Counted from the stretch's first letter, positions 1-6,681 are shown. The stretch is DNA of 7,707 nucleotides from an uncultured Methylococcaceae bacterium (GCA_913009515.1 CAJVYO010000073.1:1-7707), one strand, 5' to 3'. Translations and numbers: made by a program. The notes: generated from the letters alone by a model not told the origin.

Positions 1-3000
1 ATAAAGTCAGCATACGCTGGTTATCTTGATAAGTACTGTGTATGCCCCATTTACTATGTGGTGTAATCCAGTTGAGTTTTAAATGCGGTTTATCACCGAT
101 TTTTTCCATCATTTCTTTGGTCGATAACATATCCACTGCAGGTTTATAAGTACAAAAACCCTCACCGAAATCACGCATCCACTGATGATCTTGATAGAAT
201 TGTGCACGTCCTGTTAGCGTTCTAAACGGAATACGCTCATGGATATTGGTATAACAGGCGTTATAACTCACTTTTTCTGATTCAATACCACTCCAAGTCG
301 GTGCAGTAATAATCTTGCGTGGCTGTGCCTTAATATCACGGAAAGTAATTTTGTCATCTTCTCTTGGTAAAGCTAAGTGCGTATGGTCTACACCTGTTTT
401 TCCACTCAACGCTTTCCAAGATTTAACGGCCACTTCACCATTCGTTTCAGGGGCTAAAGCAAGAATCGTTTCACACACACTGATATCATCTTCTAACGAC
501 GGCATGCCAAACGATACGCCTTCGTCTTTAATGGTGTAGTTAATCTCTTTGAGATGTTCGTATTCTTTAACTGTATCCCAATCAATACCTTTAATATTAT
601 TACCTTGTTTAGGCAATAACGGCCCCAGTGCGGTAAATTTCTTATAAGTATCGGCGAAATCACGTTTAACCACTTTTAATAATGGCAATGTTTTACCAGG
701 AACAGGTTCACACTCGCCGCGTTTCCAATCTTTCACATCCATCGCTTGGGCTAATTCTGCCGGTGTATCATGCAAAATCGGTAACGCCACCACATCTTTT
801 TGCGAGCCTAAATGCTTTTCAGCTAACACTGAAAAACTTTTGGAAATAGTTTTGAAAATCTGCCAATCAGAACGTGAATCCCAACCTGGATCAACCGCTT
901 GTGTTAATGGGTGAATAAACGGATGCATATCAGTGGTATTTAAATCGTTCTTTTCATACCATGTTGCGGTAGGCAATACGATGTCCGAAAAAGCTCCTGT
1001 TGAATTTAGACGGAAATTAATATCGACCATCAAATCCAATTTCGCAATCGGTGCATCTTTATGCCATTTAATTTCTTGACCTTCGGCTTCAGGCAACACA
1101 TCTTGCATCACGCCATTTTGTGCACCTAATAAATGCTTAAGGAAATATTCATGCCCTTTCGCACTACAACCAATTAAATTTGCACGCCAAACAAATAAAT
1201 TACGCGGATGATTTTCCGGAGCATCAATATCTTCAGCAGCAAACTTAATATCGCCTGATTTTAATTGCTCAACAATATAATCCGAAACGCCTTTATCATC
1301 TTTTGCTCCTGCAGCTTCTGCATCTTTAACAATATCCATTGGATTTTTATTAAAATGTGGAGCGGATGGCAACCAACCTAAACGCTGTGACACGACATTA
1401 TAATCAGATAAGTTATGGCCTTTATAATTAGCCTGAGCTGAAGTCGCTAACATTGCATCAGCCTCTAATTTCTCATAACGCCATTGGTCAGTATGAAAAT
1501 AAAAGTACGTGGTGCCGTTCATGTGACGCGGCGGTTTTTGCCAATCTAAGGCAAAGGCAACGGGTGCCCAACCGGCTTGTGGACGGAGTTTTTCTTGGCC
1601 GACATAATGCGCCCAACCGCCACCACTTTGACCGACACAACCACACATATGTAAGAGATTCATAATCGCACGGTAGTTCATATCATTGTGATACCAATGA
1701 TTTAAACCTGCCCCTAAAATAACCATCGATTTACCCATGGTTTTAGACGCATTATAAGCAAATTCACGACCGGTACGAATAATATCCGCTTGTTTTACAC
1801 CGGTAATGGCTTCTGCCCATGCTGGCGTATTCGGTACGCTGGCATCATCATAACCTGATGCTGCAATACCGCCTAAGCCTCTATCAATCCCATATTGTGC
1901 CAATTGCAAATCAAATACCGTGGCAACTTTAACCTCTTTACCATTTAAGGTAATAGTCTTAACGGGTACATTACGCAACATGCCGGTATCTTTACCCGAA
2001 TCAAAATCAGGAAAAAGCACCTCAGCAACATCCTTACTATTACCAATTAAACTTAAAATTGGCTTAGTATTTTTTCTACCTTTCTTAGAAACTAAATTCC
2101 ATTGTCCTTCTTCGCCCCAACGAAAACCAATCGAACCATTCGGTGCATACACATCACCTGATTTTTCATCGATAACCACGGTTTTCCAATCAGGGTTATT
2201 TTTTTCTTTTAAGCCATTATCAAAATCTGAAGCCCGTACAAAACGCCCTGACACATAACTGCCTTCAAACTCATCTAAGACCACCAACATCGGTAAATCA
2301 GTATAAGTACGTGTGTATTCTTCAAAATACGCATCTTGATTATCAATAAAAAATTCTTTTAATGCGACATGACCCATCGCCAAGAAAACAGCGGCGTCAG
2401 TCCCTTGTTTCGCTGGCATCCATAAATCAGCAAATTTTACATTTTCAGCATAATCAGGGGATAGCACAACAACCTTCGCCCCTTTATAACGCACTTCTGA
2501 ATAGAAATGAGCATCAGGCGTACGCGTCATCGGTAAATTAGCACCTGCTACGACCAAATAAGTAGAGTTATACCAATCTGCTGATTCAGGTACATCGGTT
2601 TGCTCGCCCCATGTTTGTGGCGAAGCGGGTGGTAAATCACAATACCAATCATAAAATGATAAACATGCACCGCCGATTAATGACAGATAACGACTTCCCG
2701 CCGCATAACTAATCATCGACATCGCAGGAATCGGTGAAAAGCCAGCAATACGATCAGGGCCGTGTGTTTTCGCAGTATAAACATTAGATGCGGCAATAAT
2801 TTCTGCTACTTCATCCCAATCTACACGAACAAATCCCCCTAAGCCGCGTACAGCCGTATATTTCTCACGTTTTTTAGGATCTTCTTGAATCGCAGCCCAT
2901 GCTTCAACCGCATCTTTACCGGTTGCACGTTCATCACGAATCATCGACACTAAACGCTCACGAATTAACGGATGTTTAACACGTAAAGGACTGTATAAAT

Positions 3001-3304
3001 ACCACGAAAAACTCGCCCCACGCGGACAACCACGCGGTTCATGATTCGGCATATCAGGACGGGTACGCGGATAATCGGTGGCTTGCATTTCAAACGCAAC
3101 CAAACCGTTTTTAACGTGAATATTCCACGAACAACTCCCCGTGCAATTCACCCCATGCGTCGAACGCACTACTTTATCGAAACGCCAACGATTACGGTAT
3201 CCATCTTCCCATTGACGGTCTTCATTGGTGACGACACCATGCCCACCTGAAAACGTACTTTGTACTTTTTTGAAAAATTTAAGACGGTCTAAAAAATGAC
3301 TCAT
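1..3304 (-). CDS. narG: Respiratory nitrate reductase, alpha (catalytic) subunit NarG, C-terminus cut by window edge
   Basis: Catalytic subunit of the membrane-bound NarGHI complex; it reduces nitrate to nitrite at a Mo-bisMGD centre on the cytoplasmic side using electrons from NarI/NarH. The frame is open from the ATG at 3304 to the left edge, giving 1101 codons; E. coli NarG has about 1247, so roughly 145 residues are missing. The N-terminus (MSHFLDRLKFF) aligns with E. coli MSKFLDRFRYF. Visible motifs are the FS0 iron-sulfur ligands His50, Cys54, Cys58 and Cys93 (in STHGVNCTGSC and RGCPRG), the FYDWYCDLPPASPQTWGEQ stretch with Asp223 matching the Mo-ligand aspartate of E. coli, and GAGLNHWYH, CGCVGQSGGGWAHYVGQEKL and LPTATWYEKND. 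The cut falls at the start of the C-terminal cofactor-binding domain (TPHSKWGIHSTY). No internal stop or frameshift was found. A strong Shine-Dalgarno supports the start. narHJI probably follow beyond the left edge. Confidence 0.97.
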   Translation of the reverse strand, partial: MSHFLDRLKFFKKVQSTFSGGHGVVTNEDRQWEDGYRNRWRFDKVVRSTHGVNCTGSCSWNIHVKNGLVAFEMQATDYPRTRPDMPNHEPRGCPRGASFSWYLYSPLRVKHPLIRERLVSMIRDERATGKDAVEAWAAIQEDPKKREKYTAVRGLGGFVRVDWDEVAEIIAASNVYTAKTHGPDRIAGFSPIPAMSMISYAAGSRYLSLIGGACLSFYDWYCDLPPASPQTWGEQTDVPESADWYNSTYLVVAGANLPMTRTPDAHFYSEVRYKGAKVVVLSPDYAENVKFADLWMPAKQGTDAAVFLAMGHVALKEFFIDNQDAYFEEYTRTYTDLPMLVVLDEFEGSYVSGRFVRASDFDNGLKEKNNPDWKTVVIDEKSGDVYAPNGSIGFRWGEEGQWNLVSKKGRKNTKPILSLIGNSKDVAEVLFPDFDSGKDTGMLRNVPVKTITLNGKEVKVATVFDLQLAQYGIDRGLGGIAASGYDDASVPNTPAWAEAITGVKQADIIRTGREFAYNASKTMGKSMVILGAGLNHWYHNDMNYRAIMNLLHMCGCVGQSGGGWAHYVGQEKLRPQAGWAPVAFALDWQKPPRHMNGTTYFYFHTDQWRYEKLEADAMLATSAQANYKGHNLSDYNVVSQRLGWLPSAPHFNKNPMDIVKDAEAAGAKDDKGVSDYIVEQLKSGDIKFAAEDIDAPENHPRNLFVWRANLIGCSAKGHEYFLKHLLGAQNGVMQDVLPEAEGQEIKWHKDAPIAKLDLMVDINFRLNSTGAFSDIVLPTATWYEKNDLNTTDMHPFIHPLTQAVDPGWDSRSDWQIFKTISKSFSVLAEKHLGSQKDVVALPILHDTPAELAQAMDVKDWKRGECEPVPGKTLPLLKVVKRDFADTYKKFTALGPLLPKQGNNIKGIDWDTVKEYEHLKEINYTIKDEGVSFGMPSLEDDISVCETILALAPETNGEVAVKSWKALSGKTGVDHTHLALPREDDKITFRDIKAQPRKIITAPTWSGIESEKVSYNACYTNIHERIPFRTLTGRAQFYQDHQWMRDFGEGFCTYKPAVDMLSTKEMMEKIGDKPHLKLNWITPHSKWGIHSTYQDNQRMLTL

Positions 3305-3312
3305 CGTGATGT

Positions 3313-3318
3313 TCTCCT
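3313..3318 (-). promoter_or_regulatory. Ribosome binding site of narG
   Basis: Read on the minus strand this is AGGAGA, followed by eight bases (ACATCACG) and then the ATG at 3304. It fixes the narG start and is clearly better than the sites before the tusA, cysG and 182-residue genes in this window. Confidence 0.8.
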
Positions 3319-3339
3319 GTTAATTAATTTGTATATCAC

Positions 3340-3400
3340 TGGTACGCAGGCTTTAGCCTGCTGTATATCTAAAATGGCAGGCTAAAAAGCCTGCGTACCA
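3340..3400. repeat. Inverted pair of REP hairpins (BIME-like), feet outward, in the narG leader
   Basis: Plus-strand copy: foot TGGTAC (3340-3345), stem GCAGGC (3346-3351), loop TTTA, stem GCCTGC (3356-3361). Minus-strand copy, read from the right: foot TGGTAC (3400-3395), stem GCAGGC (3394-3389), loop TTTTTA, stem GCCTGC (3382-3377). The two copies differ only by two extra T in the loop. They are separated by 15 bases, so they could also fold together into one long cruciform. The pair starts six bases after the RAYT stop codon and ends 35 bases before the narG ATG, so it lies in the 5' leader of any transcript entering narG. A seven-base direct repeat GTATATC (3331-3337 and 3363-3369) flanks the first copy and may be chance. 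Confidence 0.85.
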
Positions 3401-3406
3401 TTTTAT

Positions 3407-3931
3407 TTATATTAGATTTTCATAGTGCCCATAAAACCTTAAATCTGCATCGTTCAAGTTAGCCTTAACTGCGTTATTCTTAATATATTCATAAACAATA
3501 TTAAAGTGCTTTTCATCACGAATCGCTTTATCAAAATAAGACTTGCTCCAAAAATGTCCTTTTCTTGATAGCTGTTTATTAATATAAAAAGCCGTTGCTC
3601 CTTTTATTTTTTGCATTACCAAACTTAAATCTTGTTTTTGTTGAAATAACAAATGAACATGGTTTGGCATAATACTGACCGCATATAACTGGTAATATTC
3701 TGCATCTAACGCTGTTATATAATTCATCATCAACGTTAAAATTTCACCCGTTAAATAACAACCTTTATTCAAAATATCACTGTATGCGTCAATCTTCATT
3801 TCTCTTACAGAGACAGATAATTCCATATTTGTAGATAGCCTCATCAAAAACGGATCAATACTGTCTTGTGTCCTAAAGGTTACAAATTGATACACACCTT
3901 TTTCACTGTAATGATGTAATGAATTACCCAT
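3407..3931 (-). CDS. REP-associated tyrosine transposase (RAYT, Y1/HUH superfamily)
   Basis: A 174-residue single-domain Y1 transposase that should nick and join single-stranded REP DNA through a 5'-phosphotyrosine link. Visible are the N-terminal strand YQFVTFRTQDSI, the HUH motif in MPNHVHLLF (His91 and His93, metal ligands), and the RAYT hallmark GHFWSKSYFDKAIRDE with Tyr132 as the likely catalytic tyrosine. The typical C-terminal EYIKNNAVKANL follows at about 148-159. Length is normal for RAYTs (about 150-220) and all core motifs are intact, so the protein may be active. The ATG at 3931 has only a weak GACGGTG-like element upstream. It lies between narK (110 bases upstream) and narG (102 bases downstream), all on the same strand, with REP hairpins on both sides. 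It is unlikely to be IS200/IS605 TnpA because of the WSKSYFD/IRDE region and the REP context. Confidence 0.9.
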   Translation of the reverse strand: MGNSLHHYSEKGVYQFVTFRTQDSIDPFLMRLSTNMELSVSVREMKIDAYSDILNKGCYLTGEILTLMMNYITALDAEYYQLYAVSIMPNHVHLLFQQKQDLSLVMQKIKGATAFYINKQLSRKGHFWSKSYFDKAIRDEKHFNIVYEYIKNNAVKANLNDADLRFYGHYENLI

Positions 3932-3951
3932 AAATAAACACCGTCATATTT

Positions 3952-4015
3952 GAAGGCTAAAGCCTTCGTTCCAGGTGTTAAAAATACCTTAAATGGAACG
4001 CAGGCTTTAGCCTGC
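3952..4015. repeat. Inverted pair of REP hairpins, feet inward, between narK stop and the RAYT start
   Basis: Minus-strand copy: foot TGGAAC (3973-3968), stem GAAGGC (3967-3962), loop TTTA, stem GCCTTC (3957-3952). Plus-strand copy: foot TGGAAC (3994-3999), stem GCAGGC (4000-4005), loop TTTA, stem GCCTGC (4010-4015). One stem has an A-T pair where the other three copies have C-G, a compensatory change that keeps pairing. Between the feet is a small imperfect hairpin (3974-3988, GGTGTT/AATACC with one G-T pair, loop AAA). The foot differs from the other pair by one base (GGAAC against GGTAC). The pair sits 20 bases upstream of the RAYT ATG and 26 bases after the narK stop codon. Confidence 0.85.
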
Positions 4016-4041
4016 ATATCAATTAAACCTGCACGTAAAAA

Positions 4042-5655
4042 CTAAGGATTATAAAACTCGCCATCCTTACGCAAATAAAACCACCAATTAATCATAATAC
4101 AAACAATATAAAACGCCGCAAAACCATATAAAGCAATTTCTGGTGTTGTCGCTTTAATTTGTTCGCCAAATACTTTAGGGATATAAAATGCCCCATAAGC
4201 CGCTACCGCAGAAGTCCAACCTAATACAGGCCCTGCTTGTTCCTTAGGAAAAATCATCGCCACAGAGCGGAAAGTTGAACCATTGCCGATGCCTGTTGCC
4301 GCAAATAAAATAAGGAATAATATAAAGAATGGTACGAAATATTCTTCAGGTGTCGCTGAGTTATAAGCCGCTTTCATATAATAAGCCACACCCATTGCAC
4401 TTGCCACCATGACAGCAGAAACAAATTGTGTCACCCATGCTCCACCAAATTTATCCGCAATCATGCCGCCCACTGGACGAATCAATGCACCAATAAAGGG
4501 GCCTAACCATGCATACATTAATGCACTCGGTCCATTTGGATTCGCTAAATCATGATTCATCACGCCATCAACCATAAGATGTTGATAACCAAAAATCACT
4601 TTAATCGCTAATGGAAAACATGCGGCAAAGCCAATAAATGAACCAAAGGTCATGGTATAAATAATACTCATCACCCAGGTATGTTTATTATCAAAGATTT
4701 TATATTGACGTTCTAAACTCGTGCCAATTTTTCCAGGAATAATTTTTAGTAATGACACCGTTAAAGCAATCACAATAAATAATGCAATTTCTTTTGGCAC
4801 TTTAAAGCCTGAACCATTAACCGCTTCAGGTAACATTAACCATAAACCAAATACTGCAGATACAAAGCCAATTGCTAACATACCAGTAATCATTGCGATA
4901 CTGGTCACTGGATTACCTAAACCCGGCGAAACTTGCTCAGTACGAATATTATTCATACCAAACCAGCCTGCAAAAGCTAATGGCACTAATAATAATAACC
5001 AGATAAACCCTGCATTTTGAATATAACTTTCAGTACCTGCTGGAATCTTACCGATTAATGAACCTGATGAAGATACCAATACCATTGGGTCGCCACCCAT
5101 TGCACCAAACATCCCCACTGTCATCGACAAAGGAATTAACATTTGCATGGTGGTGACACCAAAGTTACCTAAACCCGCATTCATACCTAATGCAAAACCT
5201 TGCACTTTTTTAGGAAAGAAAAAACTGATATTAGACATCGATGAGGCAAAATTTCCGCCACCAAATCCCGACAATAAAGCCAGCACTTGAAACACCCAAA
5301 ATGGGGTATCTTTATCTTGCAATGCGATTCCTGTCCCAAGTGCAGGTAACATTAATAATGCCGTGGTAAAGAAAATGGTATTACGTCCACCACATAAACG
5401 GATAAAGAAACTACTGGGAATACGAAGCGTTGCTCCCGTTAATCCCGCAATCGCCATCAAGGTGAATAATTCCGATTTTGCAAACGGAAAACCTAAATTT
5501 AACATTTGAACGGTAATAATGCCCCAATATAACCAAACGGCAAAACCGCCTAATAAACTCGGAATCGAAATCCATAAATTTCGATTCGCTATTTTCTTGC
5601 CTTCTGACTCCCAAAATTGTTCGTCCTCGACATCCCACTTTTCAATATCAGCCAT
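4042..5655 (-). CDS. narK: NarK-type nitrate/nitrite transporter (MFS, NNP family), enlarged form
   Basis: Inner-membrane transporter of the nitrate-nitrite porter family that supplies nitrate to cytoplasmic NarG and/or exports nitrite. Of 537 residues, the N-terminus (EKWDVEDEQFWESEGKKIAN, then RNLWISIPSLL) matches the E. coli NarK start. Both family signatures are present: GFGGGNFASSMSNISFFFP (about 130-148) and GIGNGSTFRSVAMIFP (about 455-470). Arg78 (LRIPSSF) and Arg393 (FIGALIRPVGG) match the two substrate-binding arginines of E. coli NarK (Arg89 and Arg305). It is about 75 residues longer than E. coli NarK (463). The extra length is mainly a segment at about 250-310 with two added hydrophobic stretches (about 252-275 and 288-306), suggesting 14 rather than 12 membrane segments. 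The start is supported by GGAG eight bases upstream. The stop is TAG at 4044-4042. Transport direction (proton symport or nitrate/nitrite exchange) cannot be told from sequence. Confidence 0.95.
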   Translation of the reverse strand: MADIEKWDVEDEQFWESEGKKIANRNLWISIPSLLGGFAVWLYWGIITVQMLNLGFPFAKSELFTLMAIAGLTGATLRIPSSFFIRLCGGRNTIFFTTALLMLPALGTGIALQDKDTPFWVFQVLALLSGFGGGNFASSMSNISFFFPKKVQGFALGMNAGLGNFGVTTMQMLIPLSMTVGMFGAMGGDPMVLVSSSGSLIGKIPAGTESYIQNAGFIWLLLLVPLAFAGWFGMNNIRTEQVSPGLGNPVTSIAMITGMLAIGFVSAVFGLWLMLPEAVNGSGFKVPKEIALFIVIALTVSLLKIIPGKIGTSLERQYKIFDNKHTWVMSIIYTMTFGSFIGFAACFPLAIKVIFGYQHLMVDGVMNHDLANPNGPSALMYAWLGPFIGALIRPVGGMIADKFGGAWVTQFVSAVMVASAMGVAYYMKAAYNSATPEEYFVPFFILFLILFAATGIGNGSTFRSVAMIFPKEQAGPVLGWTSAVAAYGAFYIPKVFGEQIKATTPEIALYGFAAFYIVCIMINWWFYLRKDGEFYNP

Positions 5656-5661
5656 TGATAT

Positions 5662-5667
5662 TTCTCC
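5662..5667 (-). promoter_or_regulatory. Ribosome binding site of narK
   Basis: Minus-strand GGAGAA, with GGAG ending eight bases before the ATG at 5655. It supports this start for narK. Confidence 0.75.
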
Positions 5668-5722
5668 ATTACAGTCTTAAAAATTCGCTATTAGGACAAC
5701 TGTAACATACTGGAAAAATTGA

Positions 5723-5737
5723 AAATACCAAGTATTT
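5723..5737. promoter_or_regulatory. Perfect palindrome in the narK upstream region, possible operator
   Basis: AAATAC, spacer CAA, then GTATTT: a 6-3-6 perfect inverted repeat about 68-82 bases upstream of the narK ATG and about 100 bases upstream of the divergent gene. It matches neither the FNR consensus (TTGAT-N4-ATCAA) nor a paired NarL heptamer well, so the binding factor, if any, is unknown. In AT-rich DNA a palindrome of this size can arise by chance. Confidence 0.25.
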
Positions 5738-5788
5738 AACTAAGGATTTAAGCATGCACAAAACCTTATAAAAACAAGTGAAATTTAT

Positions 5789-5816
5789 TTGATACAATAA
5801 GCAGATTATTTATAAT
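5789..5816 (+). promoter_or_regulatory. Sigma70-like promoter for the 182-residue gene
   Basis: The -35 element TTGATA (5789-5794) and the perfect -10 element TATAAT (5811-5816) are separated by 16 bases. Transcription would begin near 5823, only about 12 bases before the ATG at 5835. AGGAAAA (5818-5824), the only Shine-Dalgarno-like run, would then lie mostly upstream of the transcript. Confidence 0.55.
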
Positions 5817-5834
5817 CAGGAAAACCTTTTAATT

Positions 5835-6383
5835 ATGCACCAACTTAATGAAGCCGAACTGTATAAAGCGTTAGAATTTGCAAAAAGCGTTGATGAAACC
5901 ACTGGACGATTAATGATTCAGAAATTTCAAACTAACTTACCTGTTTTTTATGAAATGTCATTTAATCTTTTTCCGGGGCCTATCTCAACAAAAAATAGAG
6001 ATATGGCTTATTATTACTTAGATTTATGTTTCGATGTGCTGGCTGTCTTTGAATTTATTTTTGGTAAAGTCCCTGACCAAGAAACACTGGCTCCTGATTG
6101 GCTAGACAAACAATCACAGATGATTAATTCACGTTTAAAACCTGCTTTAGAACGTAAAAAAATAGAAAAGAAAACCTATGAATCGTTAAGAAAGTCTTTT
6201 TTACATAAGTTTGAAGATGAGACGCATGTTAATCAATCGGGTCTTATTGATTTTATCAATGACCAAATTGACCAGTTTGTTGCAGAAGAATCCAGTCGAG
6301 CATCAGCAACCCATGTCACCAAAATTATGATTTTAATTTTTATCTTTTCACTGGGTAATATTTATTCTCAGTCTAGAATTTAA
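5835..6383 (+). CDS. Protein of unknown function, 182 residues
   Basis: I do not recognise this protein. It begins MHQLNEAELYKALEFAKSVD and appears mostly helical, with no Cys-rich site, nucleotide-binding loop or signal peptide. An aromatic, hydrophobic stretch lies at about 58-77 (MAYYYLDLCFDVLAVFEFIF). A charged, Lys/Glu-rich helix follows at about 98-127, and an acidic helix at about 138-152. Near the C-terminus is a short hydrophobic run (IMILIFIFSLG, about 164-174) that could be a tail anchor or a buried helix. Codon usage and AT-richness are like the neighbours. It is divergent from narK (179 bases between starts) and converges on tusA. A good -35/-10 pair lies just upstream and no competing ORF on the other strand is credible, so I take it as real. 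The lack of a well-placed Shine-Dalgarno leaves the start uncertain. Confidence 0.75.
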   Translation: MHQLNEAELYKALEFAKSVDETTGRLMIQKFQTNLPVFYEMSFNLFPGPISTKNRDMAYYYLDLCFDVLAVFEFIFGKVPDQETLAPDWLDKQSQMINSRLKPALERKKIEKKTYESLRKSFLHKFEDETHVNQSGLIDFINDQIDQFVAEESSRASATHVTKIMILIFIFSLGNIYSQSRI

Positions 6384-6406
6384 ACGTTGAAAAAATAACA
6401 CTCTCA

Positions 6407-6436
6407 TTGGGGCGTAGGCTTGATCCTATTCCCCAA
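6407..6436. terminator. Hairpin between convergent genes, possible terminator
   Basis: Outer stem TTGGGG (6407-6412) with CCCCAA (6431-6436) and inner stem TAGG (6415-6418) with CCTA (6425-6428), split by a short internal mismatch; loop CTTGAT. It lies between the 3' ends of the 182-residue gene and tusA. There is no T-tract directly after the stem on the plus strand. On the minus strand a run of six T follows about 11 bases beyond the stem, so termination for tusA is plausible but not canonical. Confidence 0.45.
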
Positions 6437-6450
6437 ACACCAATATTATC

Positions 6451-6681
6451 CTATTTCTTGCTGATATAAAAAAACTGCCGCTCCTCTTGTTTTTCTATTG
6501 CCAACATCTTATGTCCTGCCTGCTCGATAAACACCCCAAAATCTAAATGTGCGGCGGGGTCGGTTGCAATCACACAGACAATCTCACCTGAACGCATGTC
6601 TTTTAACGCTTTTTTTAGGCGTAATAACGGCAAAGGACAATGCAAGCCAGCCGCATCTACCTCAATATCAAATTTAGTCAT
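6451..6681 (-). CDS. tusA: TusA-family sulfurtransferase (sulfur carrier)
   Basis: A 76-residue cytoplasmic sulfur-carrier protein of the TusA/SirA/YeeD family. The family motif CPxP is present as AGLHCPLPLLRLKKAL, with Cys15 the persulfide-carrying cysteine. The second hallmark, ATDPAAHLDFGVFIEQAGH (about 39-57), follows as expected. The protein is slightly shorter than E. coli TusA (81) and complete. Canonical TusA accepts sulfur from IscS for tRNA 2-thiolation and affects molybdenum cofactor supply; paralogues serve sulfur oxidation with DsrE/Hdr-like partners or have unknown roles. No such partner gene is visible, so the exact role is open and the symbol denotes the family. It is divergent from cysG (90 bases apart). 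The upstream GAGAAA lies about 12 bases before the ATG, a loose Shine-Dalgarno. Confidence 0.88.
   Translation of the reverse strand: MTKFDIEVDAAGLHCPLPLLRLKKALKDMRSGEIVCVIATDPAAHLDFGVFIEQAGHKMLAIEKQEERQFFYISKK

Larger units (their letters stand above)
3340..4015 (-). mobile_element. RAYT gene with flanking REP hairpin pairs (REPtron-like unit) between narK and narG
   Basis: The unit consists of a single-copy tyrosine (HUH) transposase gene with one pair of REP hairpins on each side. All four hairpins share a GCAGGC/GCCTGC-type stem, a T-rich loop and a six-base foot, TGGTAC or TGGAAC. In the pair at 3340-3400 the feet point outward; in the pair at 3952-4015 they point inward. RAYT proteins are known to bind and cleave REP sequences whose foot carries a conserved tetranucleotide, and they normally lie beside such REPs. 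The unit fills essentially all of the space between the narG start and the narK stop. Outer limits are set by the repeats I can see; no terminal inverted repeat or convincing target duplication delimits it further. Confidence 0.75.

Noticed and set aside
315..539. Plus-strand open frame of 74 codons
   Set aside because: It lies entirely inside narG on the opposite strand; the narG frame encodes conserved family sequence here, so this is a shadow.
1920..2258. Plus-strand open frame of 112 codons
   Set aside because: Antisense to conserved NarG residues (for example GDVYAPNGSIGFRWGE); low-complexity composition and no supporting signals.
3331..3369. Seven-base direct repeat GTATATC on both sides of the first REP copy as a target-site duplication
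   Set aside because: Only seven AT-rich bases around one hairpin, not around the whole unit; Y1 transposases generally do not make target duplications.
3377..3394. REP hairpin as a rho-independent terminator of the RAYT or narK transcript
   Set aside because: On the minus strand the stem is followed by CATTTTAG, not a run of T, and the stem is short; the REP interpretation explains all four copies better.
3407..3931. IS200/IS605 insertion sequence
   Set aside because: The WSKSYFD and IRDE region and paired REP hairpins fit a RAYT; there is no tnpB and no IS-type left and right end.
4721..5020. Plus-strand open frame of 99 codons rich in Asn, Ile and Pro
   Set aside because: Antisense to the hydrophobic middle of narK; its composition is what reverse-complemented membrane codons give.
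5411..5638. Minus-strand open frame of 75 codons within narK
   Set aside because: Same strand as narK but another frame; the narK frame has clear homology across this stretch.
5789..5802. FNR-like site TTGATACAATAAGC
   Set aside because: Only one half (TTGAT) matches; the second half does not resemble ATCAA. It is better explained as the -35 region of the divergent promoter and lies about 134 bases from the narK ATG.
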